This document shows, in pieces, positions 42,737-51,737 of a DNA stretch of 64,000 nt. The notes under the pieces were generated by a model that saw only the letters and a program-made list of their open reading frames with translations, had not been told where the DNA came from and ran no database searches. Within the stretch, counting starts at the first letter, position 1. Each line of letters begins with the position of its first letter. A program made the translations under genes and the position numbers. This stretch comes from Halospeciosus flavus (GTDB lineage Archaea > Halobacteriota > Halobacteria > Halobacteriales > Halobacteriaceae). The stretch lies in NCBI RefSeq assembly GCF_029814175.1, contig NZ_CP122312.1, forward strand, positions 930,001 to 994,000, written 5' to 3'.

Positions 42737-44886
42737 ACGTCGTACCCGAGTTCTTCGAGTTTGTCCGCTACGTCCCCTTGCGGCTCAAAATGCTTAAGCC
42801 ACTCTTCGAGGAGCCACGGATAGTGTTCATCGAGGACTTCGAGCCGGTTGAGGTAGTCGTAGTCCGTCGGGTCTTCGGCCATCATCATCTGGGAGAACGT
42901 GGCGATGGTCTCGTGGGAGTAGTACGCCGAGTAGTCCCGTTCGAGGAACCGTAGGTGGTTCTCGTCGGGCTTGTTCCCCTGATTCCAGTATTCGTCCTGT
43001 CCCCAGATAGATTGCTTCCACCACGCCCGGTTGACGGTCTCCACGAGACGGTCGAGCGTTCCCGCTTCATTGGTCTCCCAGCCGGGGTCGTCCATACCGG
43101 GAAGTAGCAGGCCGAGGGCGTTGTTGTACGAATACTGGTTCCAGCGCGTGAACCCGAGAGCAGGAGCGTTCGGCTCGTCAGCCTTGCGGAACATCATATG
43201 CTTCGCGTGGCTGACCGGGCCGCCCTCCAGTTCCGTGCCGTCGTCGGCCCACCGAACCTCCGTGATACCCGCGTGGGTCTTCGCCGGAAGCCCCTGTGCG
43301 TCCGTCCCCATCTCGTAGCGGTGAGCGTGGACGACCGCGTGGGTGAACTCGTGGTTGATGGTGTCCTCGTAGGGGCCGAGCAGGTACTTCGCAAGGTTCT
43401 CCGGGGTGTCCCGGCCCTGCTGTTTCAGGATTTTCCGCCGACGGTCGTTCTCGTCGTCGTAGTCCTGTTTCTTGAGGACGTTGAAGTTCCAGATGCCGTT
43501 GTTCCGGGGACTGATAGCCCCCATACGGAACGCCGGGCCGCTCGGCTGTGAGGCCGGTTCGACCTTGTTCAGCATATGGAGCGTCCGTTTCAGGGCGACC
43601 GTGTTCTTGAACCGGGGGAACATCGTGCCGAACAAGTGGTCTTTCACGAAGTCGAGCCGGGCGGGGTCGAGCGTGGCCCGAGACGTAATCTGGGCGTCCC
43701 AGTAGTCTTCGAGCGTAACCATCTGCTCGGCCCGCGTCAGGTCTTCCCAGCGTTCCCCGGCGACGAGCCGGTACTCGCGCCGGTTGTCGAGGTGAACCCG
43801 AGTCCCGCCGCTGTATTCAGCGAAATCGACCTCGATGTTCTGGGGGTTGAAGTCCCGAACGTAGGCCCGTAGGTACTCGGCGTTGTTTACGTCCCACAAG
43901 GCCACTTCTTGGCCGTAGTAGACCAAGTCCAAATCCCACGGCTCGTCGTCGGGAATCTGGAACCACGAGTCGGGAACCCAACTCGGGAGCGTCGCTTCCT
44001 CGAAGTCGGTGATGAGTTCCCGCTGAATAAAGTGCGGAAGCCCGTCGTACTGGACTTCGACGTAGACGTTGTCCGGGTCTGGGTCGGTGACGACGCCCTC
44101 GTAGGTGTCGCCGTCGAACTCCCAGCGCAGGGCGTCGCCCTTCGTGAGACCGGAGAGGTCGGGGCTGTCGGGGTCGAGGTCGTCCGGGGCGTACTCAACG
44201 AACTCGTCGTCCGCGAAGCGCCGTCCGAGTGTGTCCTCGAAGCCGCCGTCGCGGAGGGAGTCAACCTCGCCGTACTCCCACAAGCGCCCTTGTCGGGCGT
44301 AGTAGGAGTCGCCGGGTTTGATATCCTCGACGCCCCGCTTCGTGGTGCCACCAGAGCCACCAGATTGAGCCGAGACGGCGTCCTCACTCGTCTGGGTACG
44401 ATTACCCTCGGGGAGAGTGAACCGCTGTCTGGAGCCGCTGGTGGCCCCCGTGTCGCTCCCGTCGCGCTCGGGCGACCAGAGCCGGGTCGTGTCGAAGTTT
44501 TCTCCGCCCCCAATCCCCCACGGGTCGAACGAGGTGTCGGTCGGGAAGTGTTCTTGAACCCACGGGAGCAGGTTCCGAATTGGCGGCCCCCGAGCGCCGA
44601 ACGCCCCGGGCTTCACGCCTTCCTCCATCGGCCACGCGGCCTCGTCGTCGTTCCAGACCCGGAGACCGTCTTTGTCGGCCTTGGTCTGGAAGCCGCCGAC
44701 GAGGTCGCCTTCCCAGATACCGTAGGAGTCCGCCGCTTCCTTGCGGCGAATCTCGGCTTCGGCCTCTTCCTTCAGTCGCTTGGCAAGCCGCTTAGTGGCC
44801 TTCCGAACACCGCGTTCTATCGACTTCTTGATATCCTTGGGGACACCATTATCATCGACGCTGACTCGGAAGCCTATCTTGCCCAT
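42733..44886 (-). CDS. gp10-like tail-completion protein fused to an HExxH metallopeptidase-like domain
   Basis: The 717 residues comprise three parts. (1) Residues 1-120 are an HK97 gp10-like domain: GFRVSVDDNGVPKDIKKSIERGVRKATKRLAKRLKEEAEAEIRRKEAADSYGIWEGDLVGGFQTKAD. (2) Residues ~150-430 are a low-complexity and SH3-like beta-rich region (KGDALRWEFDGDTYEGVVTDPDPDNVYVEVQYDG). (3) Residues ~440-717 are a helical domain with the zinc motif HEFTH at residues 512-516 and YSHETIATFSQMMMAED (a plausible third-ligand glutamate, near residue 657). gp10-type proteins are normally 100-170 residues, so this is a very long fusion. The protease would be released at the neck; the target is unknown. Confidence 0.75.
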   Translation of the reverse strand: MGKIGFRVSVDDNGVPKDIKKSIERGVRKATKRLAKRLKEEAEAEIRRKEAADSYGIWEGDLVGGFQTKADKDGLRVWNDDEAAWPMEEGVKPGAFGARGPPIRNLLPWVQEHFPTDTSFDPWGIGGGENFDTTRLWSPERDGSDTGATSGSRQRFTLPEGNRTQTSEDAVSAQSGGSGGTTKRGVEDIKPGDSYYARQGRLWEYGEVDSLRDGGFEDTLGRRFADDEFVEYAPDDLDPDSPDLSGLTKGDALRWEFDGDTYEGVVTDPDPDNVYVEVQYDGLPHFIQRELITDFEEATLPSWVPDSWFQIPDDEPWDLDLVYYGQEVALWDVNNAEYLRAYVRDFNPQNIEVDFAEYSGGTRVHLDNRREYRLVAGERWEDLTRAEQMVTLEDYWDAQITSRATLDPARLDFVKDHLFGTMFPRFKNTVALKRTLHMLNKVEPASQPSGPAFRMGAISPRNNGIWNFNVLKKQDYDDENDRRRKILKQQGRDTPENLAKYLLGPYEDTINHEFTHAVVHAHRYEMGTDAQGLPAKTHAGITEVRWADDGTELEGGPVSHAKHMMFRKADEPNAPALGFTRWNQYSYNNALGLLLPGMDDPGWETNEAGTLDRLVETVNRAWWKQSIWGQDEYWNQGNKPDENHLRFLERDYSAYYSHETIATFSQMMMAEDPTDYDYLNRLEVLDEHYPWLLEEWLKHFEPQGDVADKLEELGYDV

Positions 44887-44904
44887 AAGGAGAGAGGAGA
44901 GGGA

Positions 44905-45267
44905 TTATTCAACCACGGTCGTCGTCGCCTCGAAGTGAGACGGATACGGGGTGAGGGCGTCCACTTCGTACACCCGACCGTCGGGGAACGAAACGCGGAA
45001 GCCCTCTTCTACCGCCGTGTCGTCGCGGAAAACGAGAAGCGGCGACTCGGTACGGTAGCGGCCCCCGGAGACTCGGGCCTGTGAAGGGGCCGAACTCCGG
45101 GTGTAGGTGCGGACAACCTTCTCGGTCGCCACACCCGACCACGATTCCGACCCGTCCTTCTTGCCGTAGCCGTTCACGGAGCCATCGCCGGGTTCCTGAA
45201 TCGTGCAGGAAGCCCCGAGCCTATGGATGGCGAGCCGGGCTTGTCGGCGCTGGGCGGGGAGAATCAT
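44905..45267 (-). CDS. Head closure / head-tail stopper protein
   Basis: A 120-residue protein of the SPP1 gp16/phage head-closure type: helical start (MILPAQRRQARLAIHRLG), then antiparallel strands with CTIQEPGDGSVNGYGKKDGSESWSGVATEKVVRTYTRSSAPSQARVSGGRYRTESPLLVFRDD and PDGRVYEVDALTPYP. Stop/start overlaps by one base with the connector gene, matching the canonical order portal-capsid-connector-closure-terminator. Confidence 0.7.
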   Translation of the reverse strand: MILPAQRRQARLAIHRLGASCTIQEPGDGSVNGYGKKDGSESWSGVATEKVVRTYTRSSAPSQARVSGGRYRTESPLLVFRDDTAVEEGFRVSFPDGRVYEVDALTPYPSHFEATTTVVE

Positions 45268-45668
45268 CAGTTATCGAATTGGTAGGTGCGGTCAGCCCGC
45301 TCGATTTGGACGTGGCCGATAAGGCCCGTTCCACGTAGAGCGTCGAGTCGCCGGGAGAGGCTGTTCAACCAGAACCCGGCCTGCTCGTCCATCGCCTGAT
45401 GGCGGACTTGCAGTTCGGAAATCGAGAAGTTCGGGGCGTCAATCTCCCCGGTCTTGGCCTTCAGAAAGAGGCACGTCAACCAGAAGAGCGCCCGTTCGGC
45501 GTCGAGGTTCCCGCCGTAGAAGTCGAGGTTGTCGTCCCCGGTCTCGGCGGCGAGTTCCGACTTGGCTATCTCGATAAGCGAAAGGAGGTCGCCGTCAGCG
45601 ATGAGGCCCGCATCGTAGTCCGTCAGAACACGGACTTCCGCCATCAGAGTCTCGTCGTTAACGGCCAT
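45267..45668 (-). CDS. Head-tail connector (adaptor) protein
   Basis: A 133-residue helical protein (MAVNDETLMAEVRVLTDYDAGLIADGDLLSLIEIAKSELAAETGDD...ERALFWLTCLFLKAKTGEIDAPNFSISELQVRHQAMDEQAGFWLNSLSRRLDALRG) with the layout of DNA-packaging connector proteins (HK97 gp6/SPP1 gp15-type). The gene follows the major capsid gene at 12 bases and its stop abuts the next gene. Confidence 0.7.
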   Translation of the reverse strand: MAVNDETLMAEVRVLTDYDAGLIADGDLLSLIEIAKSELAAETGDDNLDFYGGNLDAERALFWLTCLFLKAKTGEIDAPNFSISELQVRHQAMDEQAGFWLNSLSRRLDALRGTGLIGHVQIERADRTYQFDN

Positions 45669-45679
45669 CTATGACCCGT

Positions 45680-46648
45680 TCAGGCGAGGTTGTCGATGGT
45701 GAACTTGACAGCCGAGAGCGGGTCGGCCATCTTCGCGCCGAAGCGCATCGAGCCGTAGGCACCGAGCAGAGCGGCGGGGTCACCGAAGGAGCCACCGGCA
45801 CCGCCGATGGGAGCGCCCGTGTTGTCCGTCAGTTCGACGGGGCGGACGTAGTTCGTCTTGATGGGCTGGCCCTCGGAGATAACGAACACGTCCATCTCCT
45901 CGTCGCCGTTGAGCCACGCGGTCTGGACGAAACGAACGCCGTCCTCGACCAGCGTGGTCTCGGGGAGCGCACCCTCACGAAGCCCCTCGGCCTCGGGGAT
46001 GTGGTAGTTCATACCGTCCTTGCGCTCGCCCACCATCTCGCCAGCGACCTCGTGGGAGACGAGGGCGACCTGCGGGCGGTAGCCGTGTTCGCGGAGGTCT
46101 TTGTTGGCCGCCCGGATGTGCTGGGCGACCGTGTGCGCCGACGTGTCACCGAACAGTTCCTCGGTGGACTTGTGGACGTGGTCGTGGGTGTTCGTGAACG
46201 TCTGCCCGGCGTAGGGCTGGGGCGTGTACCAGAGTTCGGTGCCGTCCGCGACACCGTTCTTCAGAACCTCGAAGAGAACCTCGAACTCCTTGGTGTCCGC
46301 GCCCTTGACGAGTTCTTGGAACTCGGCGCGGAGGATTTCGCTGGGGTTGTCCTCGATGAACTCGCGGGAGTAGCCGAGGGAACGCTCGTAGGACTTGACC
46401 GAGAAGGCCATCTGCTCGCTCGACAGGGTGCCGGTGCGAGCGTGTTCCATCTCGGCGGCTTCCTGCCACGTCATATCACCCGTGCGGGTGAGGAACGTGC
46501 GGCTGGAGACCTCCTGAGTGAAGTTCGCAAGGAACGAGCGGGGAGCCTCCTTGTACGTGTCGATGAGTTCGAGACCGTAGCCGAGAAGGTCGGAGAGGGG
46601 AACGTCGTCCTTGGTGGTCAGTTCGCGCTTGCGGGAGGGGTTAACCAT
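45680..46648 (-). CDS. Major capsid protein, HK97 fold
   Basis: A 322-residue capsid subunit. The N-arm has RKRELTTKDDVPLSDLLGYGLELIDTY. The P-domain landmark DMTWQEAAEMEHARTGTLSSEQMAFSVKSYERSLGYSREFIED is followed by the long spine helix (PSEILRAEFQELVKGADTKEFEVLFEVLKNGV) and the A-domain loop end YGSMRFGAKMADPLSAVKFTID. Size and order after the scaffold/decoration genes fit HK97-type capsids. No N-terminal propeptide cleavage site is obvious, although a protease gene is present upstream. Confidence 0.88.
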   Translation of the reverse strand: MVNPSRKRELTTKDDVPLSDLLGYGLELIDTYKEAPRSFLANFTQEVSSRTFLTRTGDMTWQEAAEMEHARTGTLSSEQMAFSVKSYERSLGYSREFIEDNPSEILRAEFQELVKGADTKEFEVLFEVLKNGVADGTELWYTPQPYAGQTFTNTHDHVHKSTEELFGDTSAHTVAQHIRAANKDLREHGYRPQVALVSHEVAGEMVGERKDGMNYHIPEAEGLREGALPETTLVEDGVRFVQTAWLNGDEEMDVFVISEGQPIKTNYVRPVELTDNTGAPIGGAGGSFGDPAALLGAYGSMRFGAKMADPLSAVKFTIDNLA

Positions 46649-46697
46649 TGTAGAATACCTCGAAAGTGTAGAGAGATTGAGAGACTACGCGGGCCGT

Positions 46698-47174
46698 TCA
46701 GGCAACCGTGTAGTCGTAGTTGATGTTCAGGAACAGCGCGTTGCCGTCCTCGATAGCGACACCGACGACCTGCCGGAGTTCGCCGGAGGCGTCCGCCGGT
46801 TCCGTCTGCGTGTAGCCGCCGCCGACCGCGAGGAAGACCGGCTCACCGGGGGTGAAGTCCCAGTCCTCGTCCGCGTTCTCCACGATAACGCCGTGGTTGA
46901 TGAACGCGATACGGTCACGGCCAACGAGACTGCGCTCGCTCTCAACAACCGAGCGAACGGTGTCGGGAGCGGTCGCATAGTTCGAGAGGTCGTCGGTAGG
47001 CGCGGCGGCGATACCGACAGCGGAGACCGCAGAAGCGGAGTCCGCGTCGGCCTTGACAACGTCGCCGTCCGCGTTGAGGCCAACGAGGTCGGCCTCTTCG
47101 ACAACGGCCTGCGCGAGACCGCCATCGCGGTTGATGGGCTGTTCTGCACCAGTAGCAATACGTGCGTGAACCAT
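46698..47174 (-). CDS. Capsid decoration protein-like (158 aa)
   Basis: A 158-residue protein just upstream of the capsid gene, with short beta strands (VEEADLVGLNADGDVVKADADSASAVSAVGIAAAPTDDL, RDRIAFINHGVIVENADEDWDFTPGEPVFLAVGGGYTQTEP, VVGVAIEDGNALFLNINYDYTVA), the pattern of DUF2190/head-decoration proteins that bind the outer capsid surface. The AVGIAAAPTDD stretch looks like the conserved loop of that family. The order protease-scaffold-decoration-capsid supports it. Confidence 0.7.
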   Translation of the reverse strand: MVHARIATGAEQPINRDGGLAQAVVEEADLVGLNADGDVVKADADSASAVSAVGIAAAPTDDLSNYATAPDTVRSVVESERSLVGRDRIAFINHGVIVENADEDWDFTPGEPVFLAVGGGYTQTEPADASGELRQVVGVAIEDGNALFLNINYDYTVA

Positions 47175-47204
47175 TGGTAGAGAGAGTGAGAGTTAGAAGT
47201 CTGC

Positions 47205-47657
47205 TTACAGTCCGAGCAGGCGGGAAACGTCGTCCTCAGCCTGCTCCGAGAAGGCGCTCTTGTCGGCGTCGCTGGGGACGCGGCCCTTCTCCGGGCGCTC
47301 CGAGAAGCGGGTCTCCTCGTCGGCCTCGGCCTCCTCTTCGGGGGCCTCCGGCTCGCTGAACTCGGCCTCCTCGGCCTCGCCAGCCATCTCGATGGTCTCC
47401 GCGAGCGAGAACCGCTCGACGATTACCTCCGCTTCGAGGTGGGTGTAGTCAGCGGCCTTCTCAGCGAAGTACGTCTGGGCCGTCTCAAGGTCGCCCTCAA
47501 GGGCCTCGACCTGCTCGCTGTATTCCGCGAGGTCGTCCTCAAGGCCCGCGTAGGCCTCGACGTTCTCGCCGTGCTTCTCCATAAATTCGTCAAGGGTGGA
47601 GCGAAGTTCGCCTGCGTCCATCTCCTCGATATCCTTGGTGAGTGAGAACTCGTGCAT
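47205..47657 (-). CDS. Probable scaffold protein (150 aa)
   Basis: A 150-residue acidic protein with an N-terminal coiled coil (IEEMDAGELRSTLDEFMEKHGENVEAYAGLEDDLAEYSEQVEALEGDLETAQTYFAEKAADYTHLEAEVIVERFSLAETIEM) and a disordered Glu/Asp-rich second half, containing ETRFSERPEKGRVPSDADKSAFSEQAEDD, with repeated FSE/FSxR tripeptides that recall cleavage sites for the viral protease. Lies between protease and decoration protein; scaffold is the expected member here. Confidence 0.65.
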   Translation of the reverse strand: MHEFSLTKDIEEMDAGELRSTLDEFMEKHGENVEAYAGLEDDLAEYSEQVEALEGDLETAQTYFAEKAADYTHLEAEVIVERFSLAETIEMAGEAEEAEFSEPEAPEEEAEADEETRFSERPEKGRVPSDADKSAFSEQAEDDVSRLLGL

Positions 47658-47672
47658 AGTAGTGTAGAGAGA

Positions 47673-48329
47673 TTATTCGATTCGGTAGGGCCGAGCAAGC
47701 AGACAACTCTCTCCCCAGTCGGGCTTAGCGGGGGTCATAAAGTCGTCTACTGACTGGCTGAATTGCGGTGACAGGCCGCCGTTGTCGTAGCCTGCCGGGA
47801 ACGGCGTCAGGGAGAACTCCTGAAGCCGAGCGTCCTTGAACTGGGGCGACTCGTCGGGGTCGTTCGACTTCTCGACCTTGATGGAACGGAAGTCGAACCC
47901 AACGGAGCCGTCCGAGATTGCGGGTGGGTCGTGGGTGAAGTCCTTGATGGTGTCCGTGCGGATTTGGCTCCCCGTGTTCGGGATGTGAGCCATCACCTTC
48001 AGGAACCCATCGCTGAACTTGATGTTCGAGGGGTCAATCCAGCCGACGTTAGCCCGCTGTGAGCGGGAGTGGTCGAACTGGAGCGGAAGGCGGTCTCCGT
48101 ACTGGTGGGAGGCCACACGCCGCAGGAACGCCTCGGTCACCTCGATGCCCTTGCGCTCGCCCGGCTCCATCGCCGCAAAGATAACGTCGATTGAGCCGTC
48201 GTCGTGTTCTCGGACGCCGTATTCGTTGAAGCCGTCTTCGTCGCGGACGATTACCTCGGGTGCGCTGAACGAGATGTTCAGCCCGAACCCGGCTTCGTCG
48301 TCCGGCTGGGCGTCTTGTGCGGTACTCAT
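47673..48329 (-). CDS. Prohead protease (HK97-like, S78/U35)
   Basis: A 218-residue serine protease that cuts the scaffold and capsid during maturation. FSAPEVIVRDEDGFNEYGVREHDDGSIDVIFAAMEPGERKGIEVTEAFLRRVASHQYGDRLPLQFDHSRSQRANVGW carries the N-terminal strands and catalytic-histidine region (FDHS), SDGSVGFDFRSI the probable catalytic-serine strand, and DARLQEFSLTPFPAGYDNGG the family signature LxExSlvxfPA. Order portal-protease-scaffold-capsid is canonical. Confidence 0.85.
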   Translation of the reverse strand: MSTAQDAQPDDEAGFGLNISFSAPEVIVRDEDGFNEYGVREHDDGSIDVIFAAMEPGERKGIEVTEAFLRRVASHQYGDRLPLQFDHSRSQRANVGWIDPSNIKFSDGFLKVMAHIPNTGSQIRTDTIKDFTHDPPAISDGSVGFDFRSIKVEKSNDPDESPQFKDARLQEFSLTPFPAGYDNGGLSPQFSQSVDDFMTPAKPDWGESCLLARPYRIE

Positions 48330-48559
48330 TTTAGGTGAAATAGTGCGTTGAATTTCCCGATAGCGGCGGCGAGAAGGGAGGAAAGGCCGAACGTGATTCC
48401 CGCGAGAACGGTCGTGTTCCGGGTTACCCGAGTGTCGAGGTCTTCGATTGCCTCGGCGTTCTCGGATTGCCGGTTGTCGATTCGTTCTACGCGAGCGTCC
48501 ATCCGTTCCGTCCGCTCATCGAGCCGCCACAGGATTTCGTCGCGCTCGCGGTCGTCCAT
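48326..48559 (-). CDS. Coiled-coil plus single-TM protein (XhlA-like)
   Basis: A 77-residue protein: coiled coil (MDDRERDEILWRLDERTERMDARVERIDNRQSENAEAIEDLDTRVTRN) followed by a C-terminal membrane helix (TTVLAGITFGLSSLLAAAIGKFNALF). This is the architecture of bacterial phage XhlA/hemolysin-type holin partners. In a virus of a wall-less archaeon it may instead anchor a virion or replication complex. Its 3' end overlaps the protease gene and its start lies seven bases after the portal stop. Confidence 0.6.
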   Translation of the reverse strand: MDDRERDEILWRLDERTERMDARVERIDNRQSENAEAIEDLDTRVTRNTTVLAGITFGLSSLLAAAIGKFNALFHLK

Positions 48560-48565
48560 AATACA

Positions 48566-50017
48566 TCAGTCGTTCGAGATATCCTCCTGTGGACGGGAGT
48601 TCCCGCCGGAAGAATCACGTTCGGGGTTCTGTCGAGTCTTGACTTCTTCGCCGCTCGACCGCGTACCACCGCCTGTATCAGAGGGACGCCCGCCGTCGGG
48701 ATTCTGAACGTCGTCGCCCTTACCAGCCAACTCTTGGATGATACGGATGTGTTCGTCCAGTTCCCCATCTTGGGGCATCTCGGTTTCAGGGTCGATGCCT
48801 ACGCGCTTGGCGGCGGCTTCACGAGAGAGTAGACCATTGTTGACCAGTTTTATCGCCATATCCGCGTCCAGCCGCTCCTCCTCGCTGGAGTGCTGGCCGA
48901 ACTCGAACTCCGGGGGCAGGACTCCCGCCTCACCCGGCTCGCTGTCACCAGCGAGGATGGAGACGAAAATCTGGTGCCGAACGGCGTCCCGAATCTTCGA
49001 CCTGTACCGCTGGATGCGGCGGTCGAACTTCGGCATCAGGGCGACAGCCTCGTTCCGGCCACCCTCGGAATCAATATTCCCGAGGAAGGCGGGAAGGCCG
49101 AGCGCCGTGTAGATGCGCTTAAGGAGATGCTGGAAGGTGCCTTCCAGTTTCATCGCCCCTTGGTCGGACGAGGTCGAAGTGACCCCGACAACCGAGTGGT
49201 CAACGTCGTGGCCGACCGCCAACATCGACTCCGGCTCGATATCCTGAATCGTGTTGAGCCAAGTGTCGATTTGCGTCTGCGTCCACGGGCGCTCTTCGCT
49301 CCCGAGTTGCCACAGAATCGGAGGATAGGCCTTCGTGGCGATGAAGCGGGCCATATCAATCTCCATATCACGGAGCATATCGGCCTGTTCTTCACACGCC
49401 TCGATGAGCGAGCGTCCGAAGTCCTCGCCGGGGTGCCGGTGGAACCGGAGTACCGCGAGGTCATACGGCTCGAACTCAATCTCGTCGCCGTCCTCCGTTT
49501 CGAGGACGTACCCGGTCTCCTTCCCGAACTCGTCGGTCTGGATAGAGACCATCTCCGTCGGGAGGACTTTCGGGCGGAACACGTCGTTCTCGACAACGAG
49601 TTCCATAAAGGCCGTCCCGTCGATGAGAGCGTGCTTCACCCACATATCGTAGGCGTCCTCCCACGTCGGGGACATTGCGAATAGAAGTCGGAGGTCGGAA
49701 ACCTCGCCGTCATCGTCGGTTTGGCCTTCATCGACCCCGATGACGTTGAACGGCTCGATATTCCAACCAGACCCGATGAGATAGTCCACGAACGTCTCGA
49801 CGCCCTCCTTGATGTGAGGGTCAGTATCCGCCACGAGGCGGTATTCCTGAATCTTCGCCGTCGGCGGCTCGCTCGGCCTCGGTTCGCTTCCCGACCCCTG
49901 CCGTTGCTTGATGACGGCCTTGGGGGAGTCGAGTGCGAACGTGGCCTGCTCGCGGCTCACGCCGTCGAGTTCGCCAGCCATCGCTCGGCGGAGAATTTCG
50001 TCTTTAACGTTTCCCAT
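48566..50017 (-). CDS. Portal protein
   Basis: The 483-residue dodecameric portal. Landmarks: N-terminal helical start, DPHIKEGVETFVDYLIGSGWNIEPF, wing region with TWEDAYDMWVKHALIDGTAFMELVVENDVFRPKVLPTEMVSIQTDEFG, the P(p)GxDFGRS-type ILWQLGSEERPWTQTQIDTWLNTI helical region, tunnel loop SDQGAMKLEGTFQHLLKRIYTALGLPAFLGNIDSEGGRNEAVALM (the conserved ALGLPaf-g), and helical end. C-terminal tail is repetitive and acidic. Directly downstream of the large terminase. Confidence 0.9.
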   Translation of the reverse strand: MGNVKDEILRRAMAGELDGVSREQATFALDSPKAVIKQRQGSGSEPRPSEPPTAKIQEYRLVADTDPHIKEGVETFVDYLIGSGWNIEPFNVIGVDEGQTDDDGEVSDLRLLFAMSPTWEDAYDMWVKHALIDGTAFMELVVENDVFRPKVLPTEMVSIQTDEFGKETGYVLETEDGDEIEFEPYDLAVLRFHRHPGEDFGRSLIEACEEQADMLRDMEIDMARFIATKAYPPILWQLGSEERPWTQTQIDTWLNTIQDIEPESMLAVGHDVDHSVVGVTSTSSDQGAMKLEGTFQHLLKRIYTALGLPAFLGNIDSEGGRNEAVALMPKFDRRIQRYRSKIRDAVRHQIFVSILAGDSEPGEAGVLPPEFEFGQHSSEEERLDADMAIKLVNNGLLSREAAAKRVGIDPETEMPQDGELDEHIRIIQELAGKGDDVQNPDGGRPSDTGGGTRSSGEEVKTRQNPERDSSGGNSRPQEDISND

Positions 50018-50032
50018 CGGTTAGTAGATAGA

Positions 50033-51736
50033 TTAGCGTCTGTGTCTTGCTGTGTAGGAGCGCCGCGAACCGTATCCGCCTCTGCTCCTATTGATACTGG
50101 CCGACCCGAACGCCGCGTCTGCTTGGCGCTGGGCCGCCTCTCTCGGTACGTCGCGCTTCTCGGAGGTCTCGACAGCCGGTGAGGCCCCCAGTTCGCTGAA
50201 AGAGTCGTCAGGACTGCGCTGGTCGGCCTGTCGCCCCGGCTGGACAGCGTAACCCGGCGGGAAGGCGGCTAACACAGCGGCCATCGCCGTGTCGTCCTTC
50301 CCCGTCTCGGAGTTGTCCTTGCCGGAGAACTTCGGCACCGACCAATCCTCCTTCTTGATTTTCACGACGGACTCAAGTTCGTCGCGGAAGCGGTCGTCGG
50401 GAATCAAGGAGACCTGCCCGTTCCGAAGGGCGTTATTGAAGTCTCCCATCATCTCCTCCAACGTCCGCTTGTCCGAGAAGTTGAAGCCGACAACAGCCCG
50501 CCCCAACTTCTCCGTAATCTGCCGGTCGAAGGTCTCGCCCGGCCCCGTCTTGTCGAGAACGACGAGGTCGGCGTCGAGCGCCCGGAAGATGTGAGCGATT
50601 CGGGTTGCGACCTGACGGGCGTTCCCCCGGTCGGGAGAGCCGAACCCGTGCTGGGCCAGCGTCTCGTCGGTCACGACCTCCATATAGCGGTGAATCCGCC
50701 GGGAGCCGTCGTGGTCGAACACCTGAATCACGGTGTCGTCCTTCGAGATGCCAATGTCCACGCCGATAACGCGGAAGTCCGCGCTCGGGAGTTCCAGACC
50801 CGTCAGCACGTTCTCGCCGCGTTCCATCGACTCCGCAATCGCCGCCTCAGAGAAGAAGCGGTACTCGTCAACGATGGGCCGACAGAGGTACTCCTGCCCG
50901 AACCCGAGCGGGTCGGACGCCCGCTCGTCCTCTATCATCTCGATGTTCATATCCGGGCGAACCGGCTGAACATCCTGCTCGTAGAGAGGGCGGTTTATGT
51001 CAATCTCGTCGGCGTTGTAGAACGACGGCTGTTGGATGGAGATGACCCCCACCCGGTTGCCGTCCTCGTCGTACCCACTCTCGGTTCCCCGTTTGTGGGT
51101 AGTCATAAACAGGTCGTTCTTGACGTTCGGCGTCGAGACCTGCACCATCTTCCGGTTCTTCCCCAGAGAGAGGAAAGCCCCGAACGCACGCTTGACCTTC
51201 TGCTGGTCTTCGATGAAGGCCATCTCGTCAAGGAGAACCGCCCGTGCGGACTTGTCCCCGCGAGAGGCGTCCGGGTCACCGGAGTACGCCTTGTAGCCCG
51301 AACCGTTCCAGAGTTCGATTTCGCCCTTGTTGACGAAATTCGTCGGGATATCGACCTTCGCGTTGTCAATCAGGTTCTCGATATCCTCGATGCGGTTCTC
51401 GGCCTGCTCGTACTTCCGTGAAACCACGGGGTAGAACGAGTTAGGGACGAGAATCCCCTCTACGAGAAAGCAGAGGGCGTAGATGAACGAGTACCCGATA
51501 CGCCGACCCTTGTAGTTGTTAATCGTGTCGGCGTCGCCGTAGAAGTAGGCCATCACGGCCTTCCGCTGGGTGTCGAACAGTTCGAGGCCACGAACCTCAC
51601 CCGTGTCCATATCGCGGATGCGGAAGATATCCTCCATCAGACGGTCAGGGCGACCGTCCCAGCGTTCCTCTACGACCTCCGGCTCGACGCCGAGTTGGTC
51701 AGCAAAGGCTGTGAGGATATCTCCGTTATCTTCCAT
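50033..51736 (-). CDS. terL: Terminase, large subunit
   Basis: A 567-residue packaging motor/nuclease. The N-terminal ATPase domain has LELFDTQRKAVMAYFYGDADTINNYKGRRIGYSF in the Walker A region (degenerate: the phosphate loop is KGRRIGYS rather than GxxxxGKT) and RAVLLDEMAFIE as Walker B with the catalytic glutamate. The C-terminal RNase H-fold nuclease has VIGVDIGISKDDTVIQVFD and the D-D-T motif GKDDTAMAAVLAAFPP. The last ~80 residues are a basic, low-complexity tail. Start at 51736 (MEDNGDILTAFADQLG) is preferred over the longer frame, which would run through a shadow of the 62-residue gene. Confidence 0.92.
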   Translation of the reverse strand: MEDNGDILTAFADQLGVEPEVVEERWDGRPDRLMEDIFRIRDMDTGEVRGLELFDTQRKAVMAYFYGDADTINNYKGRRIGYSFIYALCFLVEGILVPNSFYPVVSRKYEQAENRIEDIENLIDNAKVDIPTNFVNKGEIELWNGSGYKAYSGDPDASRGDKSARAVLLDEMAFIEDQQKVKRAFGAFLSLGKNRKMVQVSTPNVKNDLFMTTHKRGTESGYDEDGNRVGVISIQQPSFYNADEIDINRPLYEQDVQPVRPDMNIEMIEDERASDPLGFGQEYLCRPIVDEYRFFSEAAIAESMERGENVLTGLELPSADFRVIGVDIGISKDDTVIQVFDHDGSRRIHRYMEVVTDETLAQHGFGSPDRGNARQVATRIAHIFRALDADLVVLDKTGPGETFDRQITEKLGRAVVGFNFSDKRTLEEMMGDFNNALRNGQVSLIPDDRFRDELESVVKIKKEDWSVPKFSGKDNSETGKDDTAMAAVLAAFPPGYAVQPGRQADQRSPDDSFSELGASPAVETSEKRDVPREAAQRQADAAFGSASINRSRGGYGSRRSYTARHRR

Positions 51737-51737
51737 A

